From positions 1,860,001 to 1,924,000 of the forward strand of contig JARGXX010000068.1 in the NCBI GenBank assembly GCA_030374765.1: a stretch of DNA of 64,000 nucleotides. The letters are read 5' to 3'. The position numbers and the translations under genes are program-made. The DNA comes from Agarophyton chilense. Its lineage: Eukaryota > Rhodophyta > Florideophyceae > Gracilariales > Gracilariaceae. The notes under the pieces were generated by a model that saw only the letters and a program-made list of their open reading frames with translations, ran no database searches and was not told where the DNA came from. This document shows, in pieces, positions 63,039 through 64,000 of this stretch. The stretch's first letter is position 1. Each line of letters starts with the position of its first letter.

Positions 63039-64000
63039 TTACGACTAACAGAAATCTGAACTGATTAACTTTCGCAAATGTAAAGCAGCGCTCATTGTTC
63101 TCGTTCCCTTCTCTCGTCTTGTGACGGACTAAGATGAACAAACTGCTGCTGCTGGAATGATTCTTAGATCATGGAAAGAGTTTTCCGTCAAGAATTGTCG
63201 TCAGCAAAATAGTCCCGAGAATGCGAGAGATCCGAGATATAATGTTGCAAAACGGCAATTGCACGACCAAAGAAGCCATTCTTGCCATCAGAGAACGTCG
63301 CAAACAAAAATACTTCCTAGAACGTGGGAGATTTGAGGTACGATTGATTCAAGAGTCGCGGGAGAGATTGCCACCACCAGCAATGCAGCGCCGGCTGGAA
63401 GCTCTAACGCAAACATGCATTTTGAACGATTTGGAGCTACACCAAAGGCGACGCCATCTATCCCGCCAGATTTTAAGATGAGAAACTTGGTTCGTTGAAT
63501 GTGGTGGAAGTGTCCCGCGGGGGACATGGTCAACGAAGGTACATGTTCGACATATTGCACGAAAGGCAGGTCTCGAAGATTTTTGAGCTTCAACTCCCAT
63601 GCTGACTGTTCTTCGGAAGCCATCAAGTTGTAAGGCAATGAAATATTTCTTCAGAACGCGGCAGACAGTCCAGGGGGAGAGCTAATTTCGTAGACGGGAA
63701 CTGGGATCAGAGCTTGCAGCTGGGATTCTTCCCAGTGCAAGTTTGGACTCCCAAAACCGAATGTTGTGACTGGAGGAAGGCATATCTGTTCCCTCGCGCA
63801 GTCGTAGAGAGCTGTCCATAGCCTCAGACCTTATTGACGTGGACATGTGTACATTATCGCTGGCACCCCCTACTTGCACTTGCTCCGCCAATTACCAATT
63901 CACACGTTTCCACGTTCGTCGCGGCGGGCGTCGTCGGACGCTGAACCGAGGCGGATCGCGGACGGCGGCCTCTTTTGTGTTTGCAACTACGTTGGTAGCA
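63039..64000. other. Downstream stretch with competing short frames, possible gene start
   Basis: 63,221-63,481 (+, 86 codons) is a helical, Arg/Glu/Leu-rich frame (EAILAIRERRKQKYFLERGR); 63,638-63,288 (-, 116 codons) overlaps it on the other strand; 63,891-63,682 (-, 69 codons, start MAEQVQVGGASDNVHMSTSI) could be the first exon of a gene running leftward. None shows a known domain, and I cannot decide which strand is real. The last 100 bp are GC-rich. Confidence 0.3.

Noticed and set aside
63288-63638. 116-codon minus-strand frame near the right end
   Set aside because: It is fully antisense to an equally plausible + strand frame (63,221-63,481); no motif decides between them.

Overview
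The window looks like nuclear DNA of a eukaryote with a compact, intron-poor gene set set among decayed transposons. A multicellular (florideophycean) red alga such as Chondrus or a relative fits best. The reasons are indirect: most genes have no intron, the two introns I can model are 78 and 73 bp with GT-AG ends, 5' leaders are short, and intron-poor gene islands alternate with LTR-retrotransposon-rich stretches. No ribosomal RNA, intact tRNA, CRISPR or bacterial operon structure was seen. The organism call is inference; the gene calls below rest on motifs read in the translated sequence.

Layout. 1-7,652 is a decayed Ty3/gypsy chromovirus-like element (copy A), with a second 5'-truncated copy at 30,377-35,449 (copy B). 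In both, pol lies on the + strand, and between pol and the 3' LTR there is a long reading frame on the opposite strand that recurs in both copies. 7,790-9,070 is a PIF/Harbinger relic (transposase + strand, Myb/SANT-like protein - strand). 12,441-13,105 and 28,159-28,874 are two solo LTRs of one family with perfect 5-bp target duplications, and 24,767-25,653 is a solo LTR of another family with its own duplication. 16,329-17,864 is a Tc1-like transposon with TIRs and a TA duplication, sitting next to a minus-strand retrotransposon relic (17,960-19,770). 20,370-20,689 and 43,112-43,942 are related Harbinger derivatives. 23,775-24,516, 26,469-27,270 and 29,194-29,957 hold further broken mobile or protist-family coding sequences. 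Only one host gene, a SVOP-like major facilitator transporter (20,837-22,747), lies in the first 36 kb.

The gene-rich half (36.3-63.0 kb) holds: a secreted cysteine-rich protein with repeated CKSKGC motifs; a membrane-anchored 2-oxoglutarate/Fe(II) oxygenase of prolyl-4-hydroxylase type (two exons); an AIM24-family protein (two exons); a Harbinger deletion derivative; a NUDT12/NudC-type NADH pyrophosphatase; a small secreted protein with GCC2/GCC3-like cysteine repeats; a DUF1838 protein fused to a cytochrome-b5-like MAPR domain; two tandem paralogues of an unrecognised membrane protein family flanking tyrosyl-DNA phosphodiesterase 1; and a full-length site-1 protease (MBTPS1/SKI-1).

These genes do not form a pathway. 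They cover housekeeping (NADH/cap turnover, DNA repair, mitochondria, secretory-pathway proteolysis) plus secreted or membrane proteins likely specific to the lineage. The strongest candidates for something undescribed are the conserved antisense frame of the chromovirus, the CKSKGC secreted protein, the DUF1838-MAPR fusion and the duplicated membrane protein family.
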